Of a DNA stretch of 64,000 nt, positions 1 through 8,121 are shown one piece after another. The stretch lies in the NCBI GenBank assembly GCA_038184435.1, contig CP116227.1, positions 4,121,501 through 4,185,500 of the forward strand. The letters run 5' to 3'. The position numbers and the translations under genes were made by a program. Source of the DNA: Nocardioides alkalitolerans. Its GTDB lineage: Bacteria; Actinomycetota; Actinomycetes; Propionibacteriales; Nocardioidaceae. The notes beneath the pieces are model-generated. The model was not told the origin of the DNA. It saw only the letters and a program-made list of their open reading frames with translations, and did not search any database. Position 1 is the stretch's first letter; every line of letters begins with the position of its first letter.

Positions 1-23
1 TTCGATCTACGTCAGGGGTTCTC

Positions 24-458
24 ATGAAGAAGCTTCTCGTGGCGATCATCTCCACGGTCGTGATGGCCGTTGGCGTGCTCGCCGGTTCGGCCGCAACTGC
101 GCAGGCCGCCGAGGGTTACCCGGGGCAGTACGCCACGGGTTCCCGCCTCACGCCCGACCCGATCTCCAACGTCGGCAAGGCCGGCACGGGCAAGGGCTTC
201 AAGATCTTCTACGCCGGTGAGCCCGGCGTCCGCCTCAACGGCACGGTCTACATCTCGATCCGTCGCTACGGCACGAGCACCGTGCAGGTGAAGCAGTACG
301 ACTACAAGGGCATCACGCGCTACTACACGACGCCGACCTTCACCCCCAACGTGAAGGCCAACTACCGCGTCACGGTCACGTTCATCCCGGAGGACGAGCA
401 GTTCCGCCCGTCGGTCCGTGCGTGGAACGTGTGGGTCACCCGCTCCGGCATCGCCTGA
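24..458 (+). CDS. Secreted protein of unknown function
   Basis: A 144-residue protein with a clear Sec signal peptide: Lys-Lys at the N-terminus, a hydrophobic core at residues 4-24, and a probable cleavage after Ala-Gln-Ala-Ala near residue 29. The mature part is about 115 residues, rich in Tyr, Thr and Val, with alternating polar and hydrophobic positions that suggest a small all-beta (Ig-like) fold; that fold is an inference. A GGGG element 6 bases before the ATG supports the start. A strong hairpin terminator follows the stop, so it looks monocistronic. I do not recognise the family and assign no function. Confidence 0.7.
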   Translation: MKKLLVAIISTVVMAVGVLAGSAATAQAAEGYPGQYATGSRLTPDPISNVGKAGTGKGFKIFYAGEPGVRLNGTVYISIRRYGTSTVQVKQYDYKGITRYYTTPTFTPNVKANYRVTVTFIPEDEQFRPSVRAWNVWVTRSGIA

Positions 459-473
459 GCCCCCGCCTGACCG

Positions 474-512
474 GAACGGCCCCCGCCCTCGGGCGGGGGC
501 CGTTCTGCTTTT
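474..512 (+). terminator. Intrinsic terminator
   Basis: Perfect 15-base arms (474-488 and 491-505) around a 2-base centre, followed by TGCTTTT. It ends the secreted-protein gene and lies before the tail of the convergent DsrE-like gene. Confidence 0.85.
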
Positions 513-538
513 CCGGCGGCCGGAAGCAGACCGGGGTC

Positions 539-898
539 TCAGTAGACGAGCGCCTGGACGCCGTCGGCGAGGATCTCCTCGGCGAACGTCGCGGCGCCGG
601 CGATGCGCACGCCCGGCAGCAGGTCGATCTCGGTGATCCCGCGGCGTACGGCGCACTGCGTGCACACCGTCACCTGACCGAGCTCGACGACGGTCGCGAG
701 CAGGTCGGCGAGCGGGGTGGCGTGGGGGAGGGCGAACTCCTCGGCGCGACCGTGCACGCCGAACCAGGCGGCCTCGCCGGTGAGCCACAGGCCGACGTCG
801 GCCCCGGCGGCGGCGGCCGCCGCGGCGACCGTGAAGGCCTGGTTGCAGCGCTCGGCGTCCTCGGCCCCGCAGGTGACCTTGATCCTCAGGCTTCGCAT
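539..898 (-). CDS. DsrE-family protein
   Basis: A 119-residue small cytoplasmic protein resembling the DsrE/YchN fold: a Rossmann-like N-terminus (MRSLRIKVTCG), an Ala-rich helix, and a VCTQCAVRRG segment around residues 78-87 with a Cys-x-x-Cys pair where sulfur-carrier members have reactive Cys. Family members take part in sulfur relay or act as small peroxide/thiol proteins; the exact role here is unknown. It is transcribed alone, divergently from the next gene run, from a probable leaderless promoter. Confidence 0.6.
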   Translation of the reverse strand: MRSLRIKVTCGAEDAERCNQAFTVAAAAAAAGADVGLWLTGEAAWFGVHGRAEEFALPHATPLADLLATVVELGQVTVCTQCAVRRGITEIDLLPGVRIAGAATFAEEILADGVQALVY

Positions 899-904
899 CC
901 CGCC

Positions 905-910
905 AGCCTA
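905..910 (-). promoter_or_regulatory. -10 element of the DsrE-like gene
   Basis: TAGGCT on the minus strand, 6 bases before the ATG at 898, with no Shine-Dalgarno between. Implies a leaderless mRNA. Confidence 0.55.
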
Positions 911-934
911 GGGCGAGGCGCGGACGGCCGCCGA

Positions 935-940
935 TAGACT
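935..940 (+). promoter_or_regulatory. -10 element of the small ORF/nitrobindin-like run
   Basis: TAGACT, 8 bases before the ATG at 949, with no Shine-Dalgarno. It probably drives the coupled genes through 3006. Confidence 0.55.
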
Positions 941-948
941 CCCGCGTC

Positions 949-1059
949 ATGGATGCCGTGCTGATCGCCGTGCTCGTCGCCGCGCCCCTCGGGCTCGCGG
1001 CGTTGGCCCTCCGTGCGTTCGCGCGCCTCGTGGGCGCCGGGGCCGGGGGTCGGGCCTGA
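949..1059 (+). CDS. 36-residue membrane peptide, coupled to the nitrobindin-like gene
   Basis: A short open frame starting MDAVLIAVLVAAPLGLAALA: one hydrophobic helix (residues 4-24) followed by Arg and Gly residues. It sits 8 bases after a TAGACT -10 element, as expected for a leaderless start, and its TGA overlaps the ATG of the next gene (TGATG). That junction suggests translational coupling. It may be a real small membrane protein or a leader peptide that delivers ribosomes to the downstream gene; nothing in the sequence decides between these. Confidence 0.45.
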   Translation: MDAVLIAVLVAAPLGLAALALRAFARLVGAGAGGRA

Positions 1060-1553
1060 TGGCGTTCGAGCTGCCGTCCGACCTCCACCCCGACTGCGGG
1101 CCGATCGCCTGGATGCTGGGCACGTGGCGCGGCAACGGCCACGGGGACTACCCGACGATCGAGCCCTACCAGTTCGGCCAGGAGCTCATCTTCACCCACG
1201 ACGGACGCCCGTTCTTCCACTACATGGCGCGCTCGTGGGTGGTGGACGCCGACGGCGCGAAGGTGCGCGACGACGCGATCGAGACCGGGTTCCTCCGCGC
1301 GCTGCCCGGCGGCAAGGTCGAGCTGCTGCTCAGCCACGAGTCCGGGGTCGTCGAGATCTGGATCGGTGAGGCGGAGGGCGGCAAGCTCGAGATCGTGACC
1401 GACGCGATCGGCCGCACCGAGGGCGCCCCCGAGGTGACGGGCGGCAAGCGGCTCTACGGCAACGTCGAGGGCGACCTGCTCTACGCCTACGACCTGGCGG
1501 CGTTCGGCGAGGCCCTGCAGCCCCGCACGTGGGCGCGTCTGCAGCGGGCCTGA
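1059..1553 (+). CDS. FABP/nitrobindin-like protein lacking the haem-ligand His
   Basis: A 164-residue beta-barrel protein of the nitrobindin (THAP4 C-terminal-like) family. The family signature GxWxGxG is present as GTWRGNG at residues 21-27. Family members that bind ferric haem use a His near the C-terminus; the matching segment here reads LQPRTWARLQ, with Arg156 where that His is expected. Such members are known in actinobacteria as 'ferric nitrobindin-like' and may not bind haem iron. The start overlaps the stop of the preceding 36-codon frame, and the Fur gene follows within 3 bases. Confidence 0.8.
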   Translation: MAFELPSDLHPDCGPIAWMLGTWRGNGHGDYPTIEPYQFGQELIFTHDGRPFFHYMARSWVVDADGAKVRDDAIETGFLRALPGGKVELLLSHESGVVEIWIGEAEGGKLEIVTDAIGRTEGAPEVTGGKRLYGNVEGDLLYAYDLAAFGEALQPRTWARLQRA

Positions 1554-1555
1554 CC

Positions 1556-2023
1556 GTGGGCGCGCACCAGCCGGCCGCGCCGGGGGACGGCGTCGAACCG
1601 GACTGGCGCGCCCGCCTCCGGGCGCAGGGCTACCGCCTGACCCCGCAGCGCGAGCTGATCCTGCAGGCGGTGACCACCCTGCGCCACGCGACCCCCGACG
1701 AGGTGCTCGCCGAGGTGCGCAAGTCGTCGTCGGCGGTCAACCTCTCCACGGTCTACCGCACGCTCGAGGTGCTCGAGGGCCTCGGCCTCGTGCGGCACGC
1801 CCACCTGAGTGACCGGGCGCCGACCTTCCACGCCGTCGACGACGGCCACGAGCACTTCCACCTCGTCTGCCGGAAGTGTGGGCGCATCTCGGCTGTTGAC
1901 GTGGAGGAGGCCGCTCCGTTCCTCGACGCGCTCCGCGACCGCCGCGGGTTCGTCGCCGACGCCGGCCACCTGGCCATCTTCGGGGAGTGCGTGCGCTGCC
2001 CGACCGAGGAGGAGACGCAGTGA
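1556..2023 (+). CDS. Fur-family metalloregulator
   Basis: A 155-residue DNA-binding metal sensor. A winged-helix domain (residues 15-85) contains the recognition helix STVYRTL at 64-70. The dimerisation/metal domain has HEHFHLVC (98-105) and the structural-zinc pairs C105-x2-C108 and C145-x2-C148, as in FurB/Zur and PerR-type members. GTG at 1556 is chosen because it lies 2 bases after the upstream stop and an earlier start would overlap that gene. Its stop overlaps the ygfZ start (GTGA). Sequence alone does not say whether it senses Fe, Zn or peroxide. Confidence 0.85.
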   Translation: MGAHQPAAPGDGVEPDWRARLRAQGYRLTPQRELILQAVTTLRHATPDEVLAEVRKSSSAVNLSTVYRTLEVLEGLGLVRHAHLSDRAPTFHAVDDGHEHFHLVCRKCGRISAVDVEEAAPFLDALRDRRGFVADAGHLAIFGECVRCPTEEETQ

Positions 2024-3006
2024 CCGACGACGGAGCCACCCCCAGCGCCCCCGCGAGCCCCCTGCTGCGCCTCCCGGGCGCCGTGGCGGCCAACGGCCTC
2101 GACGCCGCCGTGGCGGCCCACTACGGGTCGTTCAACGTCGAGCAGCGGCGGCTGGTGGCGGGCGAGGGCTTCGTGGACCTCTCCCACCACGACGTGATCC
2201 GGGTGACGGGGGAAGACCGCCTGACGTGGCTGCACTCCCTGACGACGCAGCACCTCACGGACCTTGCGCCCCGGGAGTGGACGGGCGTGCTCGTGCTCAG
2301 CCCGCAGGGCCACGTCGAGCACGCCTTCTACGGGTACGACGACGGTGAGGCCTTCCTCGCGCACACCGAGCCCGGTCAGGGCGCGGCCCTGGTGACCTTC
2401 CTCGACCGCATGCGCTTCTGGTCGAAGGTCGAGGTGGCCGACGTGACCGCCGAGTGGGCGCTCACGTGGCGCCCGGCGGCGTCACGAGGAGACGGCCCCT
2501 ACGCGGCGTACGAGCTCGTCCCGCGCGACCAGCTGGAGGCGTACGCCGCGGCCGCCGGCCCGGCGGCGGGTCTCTGGGCCTTCGAGGCCCTGCGCATCGA
2601 GCGGGGCGAGCCCCGCCTCGGTCTCGACACCGACCACCGCACCATCCCCAACGAGGCAGGGTGGATCGGTCCGGCGGTGCACCTCGACAAGGGGTGCTAC
2701 CGCGGGCAGGAGACGGTCGCGCGCGTCCACACGCTGGGCCGACCCCCGCGGCGCCTGACGCTGCTCCACCTCGACGGCTCGCAGGAGACGTTGCCCACAG
2801 CGGGGGCCGAGCTGCGGCTGGGGGATAAGGTCGTCGGCTTCGTCGGCACGTCCGCGCGCCACCACGAGCTGGGCCCGATCGCGCTGGCCATGGTGAAGCG
2901 CAACGTGGCGCTGGACGCGACCCTCGAGGTGGAGGGCATGCCCGCCGGGCAAGAGGTGCTCGTCGACCCCGAGGTGGGTCTTCACGTCCGTCCACGCCTG
3001 CGCTGA
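2020..3006 (+). CDS. ygfZ: YgfZ-type folate-binding protein
   Basis: A 328-residue tetrahydrofolate-dependent protein of the GcvT-like superfamily, needed for maintenance or insertion of certain 4Fe-4S clusters. The signature KGCYRGQE is intact at residues 224-231, including the conserved Cys. The N-terminal domain resembles GcvT and the C-terminal barrel follows residue 240. The GTG start overlaps the Fur stop by 4 bases, so the two are probably co-translated; Fur, FABP and YgfZ adjacency recurs in actinobacteria. Confidence 0.85.
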   Translation: MTDDGATPSAPASPLLRLPGAVAANGLDAAVAAHYGSFNVEQRRLVAGEGFVDLSHHDVIRVTGEDRLTWLHSLTTQHLTDLAPREWTGVLVLSPQGHVEHAFYGYDDGEAFLAHTEPGQGAALVTFLDRMRFWSKVEVADVTAEWALTWRPAASRGDGPYAAYELVPRDQLEAYAAAAGPAAGLWAFEALRIERGEPRLGLDTDHRTIPNEAGWIGPAVHLDKGCYRGQETVARVHTLGRPPRRLTLLHLDGSQETLPTAGAELRLGDKVVGFVGTSARHHELGPIALAMVKRNVALDATLEVEGMPAGQEVLVDPEVGLHVRPRLR

Positions 3007-3014
3007 TCCCTCGC

Positions 3015-3020
3015 TAGAGT
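3015..3020 (+). promoter_or_regulatory. -10 element of the DUF4012 gene
   Basis: TAGAGT, exactly 7 bases before the ATG at 3028, with no Shine-Dalgarno; a leaderless start. Confidence 0.6.
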
Positions 3021-3027
3021 CACGCCC

Positions 3028-4782
3028 ATGCGTGCTGCCCGCGGCTGGAAGCTGCCCGTCCTGCTCGCCGGCGTGCTCCTCCTCGGAGTGGTCCTCTGGG
3101 GTGTGTGGCTGGTGGTGCGCACGAGCACCGACCTCGCAGCCGCGGCCGACGACGCGCGCACGCTGCAGGACGCGGTGACCGACGGTGACGACGCTGCGGC
3201 CGACGCCGCCCTGGCGAGCCTGCAGGACCACGCCTCCTCCGCGGCGGGGCGCACCGACGGCCCGCTGTGGTCGGTGATGACGTGGACGCCGTTCGTGGGC
3301 GACGACCTCGAGGGCGTGCGCGCCGTCAGCACCGTGCTCGACGACCTCGCCCAGGACGGGCTGGCCCCGCTCGTGGAGACGGCCGGCAACCTCGAGACGC
3401 TGAGCCCCCGCGACGGCCGGGTCGACCTCGAGGCGGTGGCGGCCCTCCAGGGGCCGGTGGCCCAGGGCAACGATGCGTTCCAGCGCGCCGTCGCCGAGCT
3501 CGACCGGCATGACTCCGAGGGGTACGTCGGGGTGGTGCGCGACCAGTACCGCGAGGTCGTGAGCGAGGTCGGCCGCGCCGCCCGGGTGCTCGACTCCGCT
3601 GACCGCGCCGTGCAGGTCATGCCGTCGATGCTGGGGGCCGACGGTCCGCGGCAGTACCTCCTGATCTTCCAGAACAACGCCGAGATCCGCGCTGGCGGAG
3701 GTCTGCCCGGATCCGCGGCGCTCGTCACGGCGGTGGACGGCCAGATCGAGCTGGCGCGCCAGGTGGCGGGCAGCTCGTTCGGCATGACGGACGAGCCGGT
3801 GCTGCCGCTGACGGACGCCGAGGACGAGATCTGGAACCGCCAGCTCGGCACGTACTTCCTCGACGCCAACTTCACGCCCGACTTCCCGCGGTCGGCCGAG
3901 CTCTGGCAGGCGCGGTGGGAGCAGGAGTACGAGCCGGTGGACGGCGTCATGGCGATCGACCCGGTCACGTTGTCCTACGTGCTGGGGGCCGTCGGGCCGA
4001 TCGACGTGCCGGGCGGGCCGCGCCTGACGGAGGACAACCTCGTCGACGAGCTGCTGCACCAGGTCTACCTGAGGTACGACGACCCCGCCGAGCAGGACGC
4101 GTACTTCGAGGCGGCGGCGGCACGGACGTTCGACTCGCTGTCCGCTGGTGGCGGTGACCCACGTGCGTTGATCGAGGCGCTGGGCCGCGGCGTCAACGAG
4201 GGCCGCATCAAGCTGCACTCCTTCACCGATGCGGAGCAGACCGTCGTGGCCGGCACCCGCATCGCTGGCGAGCTGCAGACCGACCCGGACAACGCGAACC
4301 CGCAGGTCGGCGTCTACCTCAACGACACCACCGGCGCGAAGATGTCCTACTTCCTGCGGCACGAGGTGCACGTCACCGCGACGAGTTGTGCGCGTGGGGA
4401 GCAGCGACTCTCCGGGCGCGCGTACCTGCTGTCCGACGCTCCCGAGAACGCGGCCCAGCTCCCTGACTACGTCACCGGCGCTGGTCGGTACGGGATCGAG
4501 CCCGGCAAGCAGCTCGTGTCGGTGCAGATCATCGGACCGGTGGGCGGCGAGATCGACGACGTCACCTTCAACGACGAGCCCTACATCGCGGCACCGACCG
4601 TCGACCTCGACGGGCGCCCCGTGCTGACCGTGCTGGCTTTCCTCGACCCGGGCTTCACCGCGGACATCCGGTGGACAATGACGACGGGCCGCGACCAGCC
4701 CGGTTCGGTCGAGGTGGACACGACCGCTGGCGTCGAGCCCGACGACCTGTCCTCCACGGTGGCGTCCGCCTGCCGGCCCTGA
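3028..4782 (+). CDS. DUF4012 membrane-anchored protein
   Basis: A 584-residue protein with one N-terminal membrane helix (about residues 9-30) and a large extracytoplasmic part matching DUF4012. That family is common at the edge of actinobacterial exopolysaccharide loci, but its biochemical role is not established. Visible blocks include the YLLIFQNNAEIRAGGGLPGS segment near residue 210, characteristic of the family. Transcription starts from its own leaderless promoter and ends at the strong palindromic terminator shared with the convergent Wzz/BY-kinase gene. It marks the left border of the polysaccharide locus. Confidence 0.8.
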   Translation: MRAARGWKLPVLLAGVLLLGVVLWGVWLVVRTSTDLAAAADDARTLQDAVTDGDDAAADAALASLQDHASSAAGRTDGPLWSVMTWTPFVGDDLEGVRAVSTVLDDLAQDGLAPLVETAGNLETLSPRDGRVDLEAVAALQGPVAQGNDAFQRAVAELDRHDSEGYVGVVRDQYREVVSEVGRAARVLDSADRAVQVMPSMLGADGPRQYLLIFQNNAEIRAGGGLPGSAALVTAVDGQIELARQVAGSSFGMTDEPVLPLTDAEDEIWNRQLGTYFLDANFTPDFPRSAELWQARWEQEYEPVDGVMAIDPVTLSYVLGAVGPIDVPGGPRLTEDNLVDELLHQVYLRYDDPAEQDAYFEAAAARTFDSLSAGGGDPRALIEALGRGVNEGRIKLHSFTDAEQTVVAGTRIAGELQTDPDNANPQVGVYLNDTTGAKMSYFLRHEVHVTATSCARGEQRLSGRAYLLSDAPENAAQLPDYVTGAGRYGIEPGKQLVSVQIIGPVGGEIDDVTFNDEPYIAAPTVDLDGRPVLTVLAFLDPGFTADIRWTMTTGRDQPGSVEVDTTAGVEPDDLSSTVASACRP

Positions 4783-4880
4783 GCGGAGCGCTGCCACGGC
4801 TGCGTGCCTCCCTCGCTGGCGACGGCTTGAGCGTCGGTGCGCCGGGAGCTGCCTCACCGCGGTGCGTGCCTGACATGACA

Positions 4881-4918
4881 AGGCCCCCGCCACCGGTCAT
4901 GACCGGTGGCGGGGGCCT
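4881..4918. terminator. Bidirectional terminator (perfect 38-base palindrome)
   Basis: Two 19-base arms with no spacer, centred at TCATGA. It lies between the convergent DUF4012 and BY-kinase genes and can terminate both. Confidence 0.85.
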
Positions 4919-4930
4919 CACGTCGTCCTG

Positions 4931-6373
4931 TCACCGAGAGCGCTTGCCGCGCTGAGCCCCGTCCTCGTCGGTGCTCTTGGGAGAGCGCGCGGCGCGTCGC
5001 CCCTCCTCGGGGCCGTAGCCGTACCCGTAGCCGTACCCGTAGCCGTACCCATAGCCGTAGGCGCCGCCGGCCTTCGGCGTCATGTTGAACACGACACCGA
5101 GGGCTGCCGCGTCGACCTGCTCCAGGCGTCGCACCGCGCCGTTCAACTGGTCGACGGTGGTCTTGCCGTGCCGCACGATGACGAGTGCGCCGTCGGCCTG
5201 CGCCGACAGCAGGGCGGCGTCGGTGACCGGCAGCAGGGGCGGTGCGTCGATGAGCACGACGTCGTACGTGTCCCGGACCTCGGCGAGGAGGTCCTTCATG
5301 GCAGCCGACTGGATGAGCTCGGCCGGGTTCGGCGGGATCGCGCCGCCGCCGAGCACGTCGAGACCGGACTCGTGCGACTGAATGGCGTCAGAGAGCGTCA
5401 CTCGCCCCAGCAGAACGGTGGTCACGCCGATGCTGGAGTCGAGGCCTAGCGCTGTAGCGGCCTTCGGTCGTCGCAGATCGCACTCGATGAGGAGGGTACG
5501 CTCGCCACCCTGGGCGAGTGCGAGAGCGAGGTTGACCATCGTGGTCGTCTTGCCCTCGCCCGGGACAGCCGACGTGCCGACGAAGACCTTGGATGTCTTG
5601 TCGAGGTCGATGAACTGGAGATTGGTGCGCATCACGCGGAACGCCTCGACCCGCGGCGCGTGCGACGGCAGGGTGGTGATGAGCGGATCGTTTCTGACCG
5701 TGGAGTCATACCCGATGGCGCCGATGAGCGGCGCGTCGGTCGCACCTGCGATGTCCCCGGCCGACTTGACCGTGGTGTCGAGCAGGTCCCGCAGGATGGC
5801 GAGGCCGATGCCGAGGAGCGCGCCGAGAATAAGGCCGAGTGCGATGTTGCGCGTCGGTTGTGGCGAGACGGCCGTGCCGTTGAAGTCGGCCGGGTCCACG
5901 ATGGTCGCCTTGATAGGTGCGACTGTCTGTCCCGGAGGTGTCTCGAGCTCCCGCACCAGAGCGACCATCGCCTCGGCGTATCCCTGGGCGATGCGCTGCG
6001 CGTCCTGCGCGTCGCCATCGGTGACGCTGATCTCGAGGTTGACGGTGTCCGGAACCACACTCGCCGAGACCCGGCGCAGCAACTGCTGCGGAGTGAGGTC
6101 GAGTCCGAGCTCGTCGATGACGTCGCCGGCGAGCTCGCGGCTCTGGATGAGGTCCGCGTAGGACGCGACGCGCTGCTGCGAGTACAGGCTGCCGGTGTAC
6201 GCATCCCCCGTCGTGCTGCTGCCCTGGGTGCTGACGAAGAGGCGGGCGGACGACTCGTACTGGGGGGCTACGGTGAAGGTGTACGCCGCGCTCGCAGCGA
6301 CACACAGCAGCGTGACGATAGCGATCGACAGCCACGCCGAGCGGATGATGCGCAGGTAGTCGCGGAGAGTCAT
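4931..6373 (-). CDS. Wzz-type chain-length regulator fused to BY-kinase
   Basis: A polysaccharide co-polymerase/tyrosine autokinase that controls polymer length and export. The ATG at 6373 is preferred (MTLRDYLRIIRS, 480 residues) because GGGAG precedes it and a probable -10 (TAGCAT) overlaps the alternative start at 6412. In 493-residue numbering from 6412: membrane helices near 27-47 and 190-210, Walker A SAVPGEGKTT (281-290), Walker A' LLIECDLRRP (307-316) and Walker B VVLIDAPP (385-392). The C-terminal tyrosine cluster is unusual: eight Gly-Tyr repeats (Tyr452-Tyr466) encoded by a 12-base tandem repeat. The cognate phosphatase may be the PTP domain of the fusion at 19630-21324 (inference). 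Confidence 0.9.
   Translation of the reverse strand: MTLRDYLRIIRSAWLSIAIVTLLCVAASAAYTFTVAPQYESSARLFVSTQGSSTTGDAYTGSLYSQQRVASYADLIQSRELAGDVIDELGLDLTPQQLLRRVSASVVPDTVNLEISVTDGDAQDAQRIAQGYAEAMVALVRELETPPGQTVAPIKATIVDPADFNGTAVSPQPTRNIALGLILGALLGIGLAILRDLLDTTVKSAGDIAGATDAPLIGAIGYDSTVRNDPLITTLPSHAPRVEAFRVMRTNLQFIDLDKTSKVFVGTSAVPGEGKTTTMVNLALALAQGGERTLLIECDLRRPKAATALGLDSSIGVTTVLLGRVTLSDAIQSHESGLDVLGGGAIPPNPAELIQSAAMKDLLAEVRDTYDVVLIDAPPLLPVTDAALLSAQADGALVIVRHGKTTVDQLNGAVRRLEQVDAAALGVVFNMTPKAGGAYGYGYGYGYGYGYGYGPEEGRRAARSPKSTDEDGAQRGKRSR
5015..5060 (-). repeat. 12-base tandem repeat encoding the Gly-Tyr tail
   Basis: Plus-strand unit GTAGCCGTACCC occurs three times exactly (5015-5050), followed by a fourth partial copy with one change. 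Each unit encodes two Gly-Tyr pairs, so gain or loss of units keeps the frame and changes the number of phosphorylatable Tyr. Confidence 0.85.
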
Positions 6374-6500
6374 CCCTCTCCCGCCAGCGTGGTCTGGGCC
6401 ATGGTCGGTCATGCTATCCGTGCAGGACCCCCCGCGCCGACCTTCGGGGGTATCACACGTCTGGGTGTGGTGTACGTGTCATTTCTGAGAAGCAGATGCG

Positions 6501-8042
6501 GTGAGCCGGTCCATGGCGCAGACTGGGCGCCGGCCCGTCCCCCCTTCTCGACCTCCGGAGCCCGTGTTGACGCTCGCCCTCGCCTCCTCTCACCGGGACA
6601 GCGCCGCGGCCGACTCCTCGCGTGGTTTCCGGCATCGGGCGCTCGTCTCGATCCCGCTGACGGCGCTCGCCACCGACACCATCGCGATCGCGGTGACGGC
6701 GGCTCTTGCAATCACAGGTCGGAACCGGCTCTCCTTCTTCGAGGCGGGCAGCGACGTCTCCGGCATGCTCGGCGTGGTCGGGCCCCTTATGTTCTTCGCC
6801 TGGGTCGCCACGATCGCTGCCTCTGGCGGGTACGCACGGTCGGTATTCGGAGCCGGCCCCGACGAGTACAAGCGCGTCGTCAACGCCTCGTTCCTGACCG
6901 CCGCGGTCGTGGGGGTGGGCTGCTACCTCGCCAAGTTCCCCCTCTCGCGCGGCTTCTTCCTGCTCGCGTTCGTCATCGGCGTCCCGCTGCTGGTTCTCGG
7001 CCGGTTCGGCCTGCGACGTGCCCTTCACAAGGCGCACCGTCTCGGCGTGCTGCAGCACCGGGTGGTCATCGCGGGGCGGCCGTCCCACATCGACGAGATC
7101 GCCGCTGTCCTCGACCGTGAGTCGTGGCTCGGCTACCGCATCGTCGGCGCGGTCACCCCCGCGGGCCACGTGAGCACGACGACCGCCTCGGGGATCCCGG
7201 TCATCGGCGACTCCGCCGACTTGGCGAGCGTCGCCAGTGGAGCCGGCGCCGACATCGTCTTCTTCGCCAATGGCGCCTTCCGCACCTCCGACGAGATGCG
7301 CCGCGCCGCTTGGGACCTCGAGCAGCACCGGACGCAGGTCGTGGTGGCGCCCAGCGTCACCGACGTCGCCCGCGAGCGGATCACGGTCCGCCCGGTTGGG
7401 GGCCTGCCCCTCATGCACCTCGACACGGCCCGGTCTGCCAAGGCGTCGCGCTGGGCCAAGCGCACCTTCGACCTCATCGGCGCCTCCGTCCTGGTGACAG
7501 TGCTTAGCCCCCTCCTGGTGCTGGCGGCGCTGCGGGTCTGGGCCTTCGACCGCGGACCCATCCTCTTCCGCCAGACGCGCACCGGACGCGACGGCGTCGA
7601 GTTCGCGTGCCTTAAGTTCCGCTCGATGGTCACGAACGCCGAGGAGCTGCTTGCGAAGCTGCACGCGGAGGCGGGCTTCGACGGCGGCCTCTTCAAGATG
7701 AAGGAAGACCCGCGCATCACGAAACCCGGCAAGTGGCTGCGTCGATTCTCCATCGACGAGCTGCCCCAGCTGTTCAACGTGATCCGTGGTGAGATGAGTC
7801 TGGTCGGCCCCCGGCCTCCGCTGCCCGCCGAGGTCGCGACGTACGACGACGACATGCGTCGCCGCCTCCGCGTGCTGCCCGGGATGACCGGGCTGTGGCA
7901 GGTGTCCGGCCGCTCGGACCTGTCGTGGGAGGAAGCCATCCGCCTCGACATCTACTACGTCGACAACTGGTCGATGATGCAGGACCTCAGCATCCTCGCT
8001 CGCACGGTCGGTGCGGTGGCGAGCTCCCGCGGCGCCTACTGA
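6501..8042 (+). CDS. Polyprenyl-phosphate sugar phosphotransferase (initiating transferase)
   Basis: A 513-residue WbaP/CpsE-type enzyme that loads the first sugar-1-phosphate onto undecaprenyl phosphate. The N-terminal half has several membrane helices and a CoA-binding-like domain. The C-terminal catalytic domain (about the last 190 residues) has LKFRSM, RFSIDELPQLFNVIRGEMSL, VGPRPP and PGMTGLWQVSGRS, all typical of the bacterial sugar transferase family. GTG at 6501 has a weak GAGAAG element 8 bases upstream; ATG at 6513 is an alternative. It is divergent from the BY-kinase gene and ends at a hairpin terminator. Confidence 0.9.
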   Translation: MSRSMAQTGRRPVPPSRPPEPVLTLALASSHRDSAAADSSRGFRHRALVSIPLTALATDTIAIAVTAALAITGRNRLSFFEAGSDVSGMLGVVGPLMFFAWVATIAASGGYARSVFGAGPDEYKRVVNASFLTAAVVGVGCYLAKFPLSRGFFLLAFVIGVPLLVLGRFGLRRALHKAHRLGVLQHRVVIAGRPSHIDEIAAVLDRESWLGYRIVGAVTPAGHVSTTTASGIPVIGDSADLASVASGAGADIVFFANGAFRTSDEMRRAAWDLEQHRTQVVVAPSVTDVARERITVRPVGGLPLMHLDTARSAKASRWAKRTFDLIGASVLVTVLSPLLVLAALRVWAFDRGPILFRQTRTGRDGVEFACLKFRSMVTNAEELLAKLHAEAGFDGGLFKMKEDPRITKPGKWLRRFSIDELPQLFNVIRGEMSLVGPRPPLPAEVATYDDDMRRRLRVLPGMTGLWQVSGRSDLSWEEAIRLDIYYVDNWSMMQDLSILARTVGAVASSRGAY

Positions 8043-8064
8043 CGCCGCGGTTCCCTCCCGAGCT

Positions 8065-8106
8065 ACGACCGGGGTCGCCTTCCTGGGGGACGGCGAGCCC
8101 GGTCGT
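8065..8106. terminator. Terminator hairpin between the sugar transferase and rmlA genes
   Basis: ACGACCGGG at 8065 pairs with CCCGGTCGT ending at 8106, with an inner TCGCC/GGCGA extension. It separates two convergent genes. Confidence 0.6.
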
Positions 8107-8121
8107 GTCGTTGGTGCCGGG

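Noticed and set aside
2482..4893. 803-codon minus-strand frame over ygfZ and the DUF4012 gene
   Set aside because: Its composition is low-complexity Arg/Val/His/Gly and it is antisense to two recognised genes; no signal of its own start was seen.
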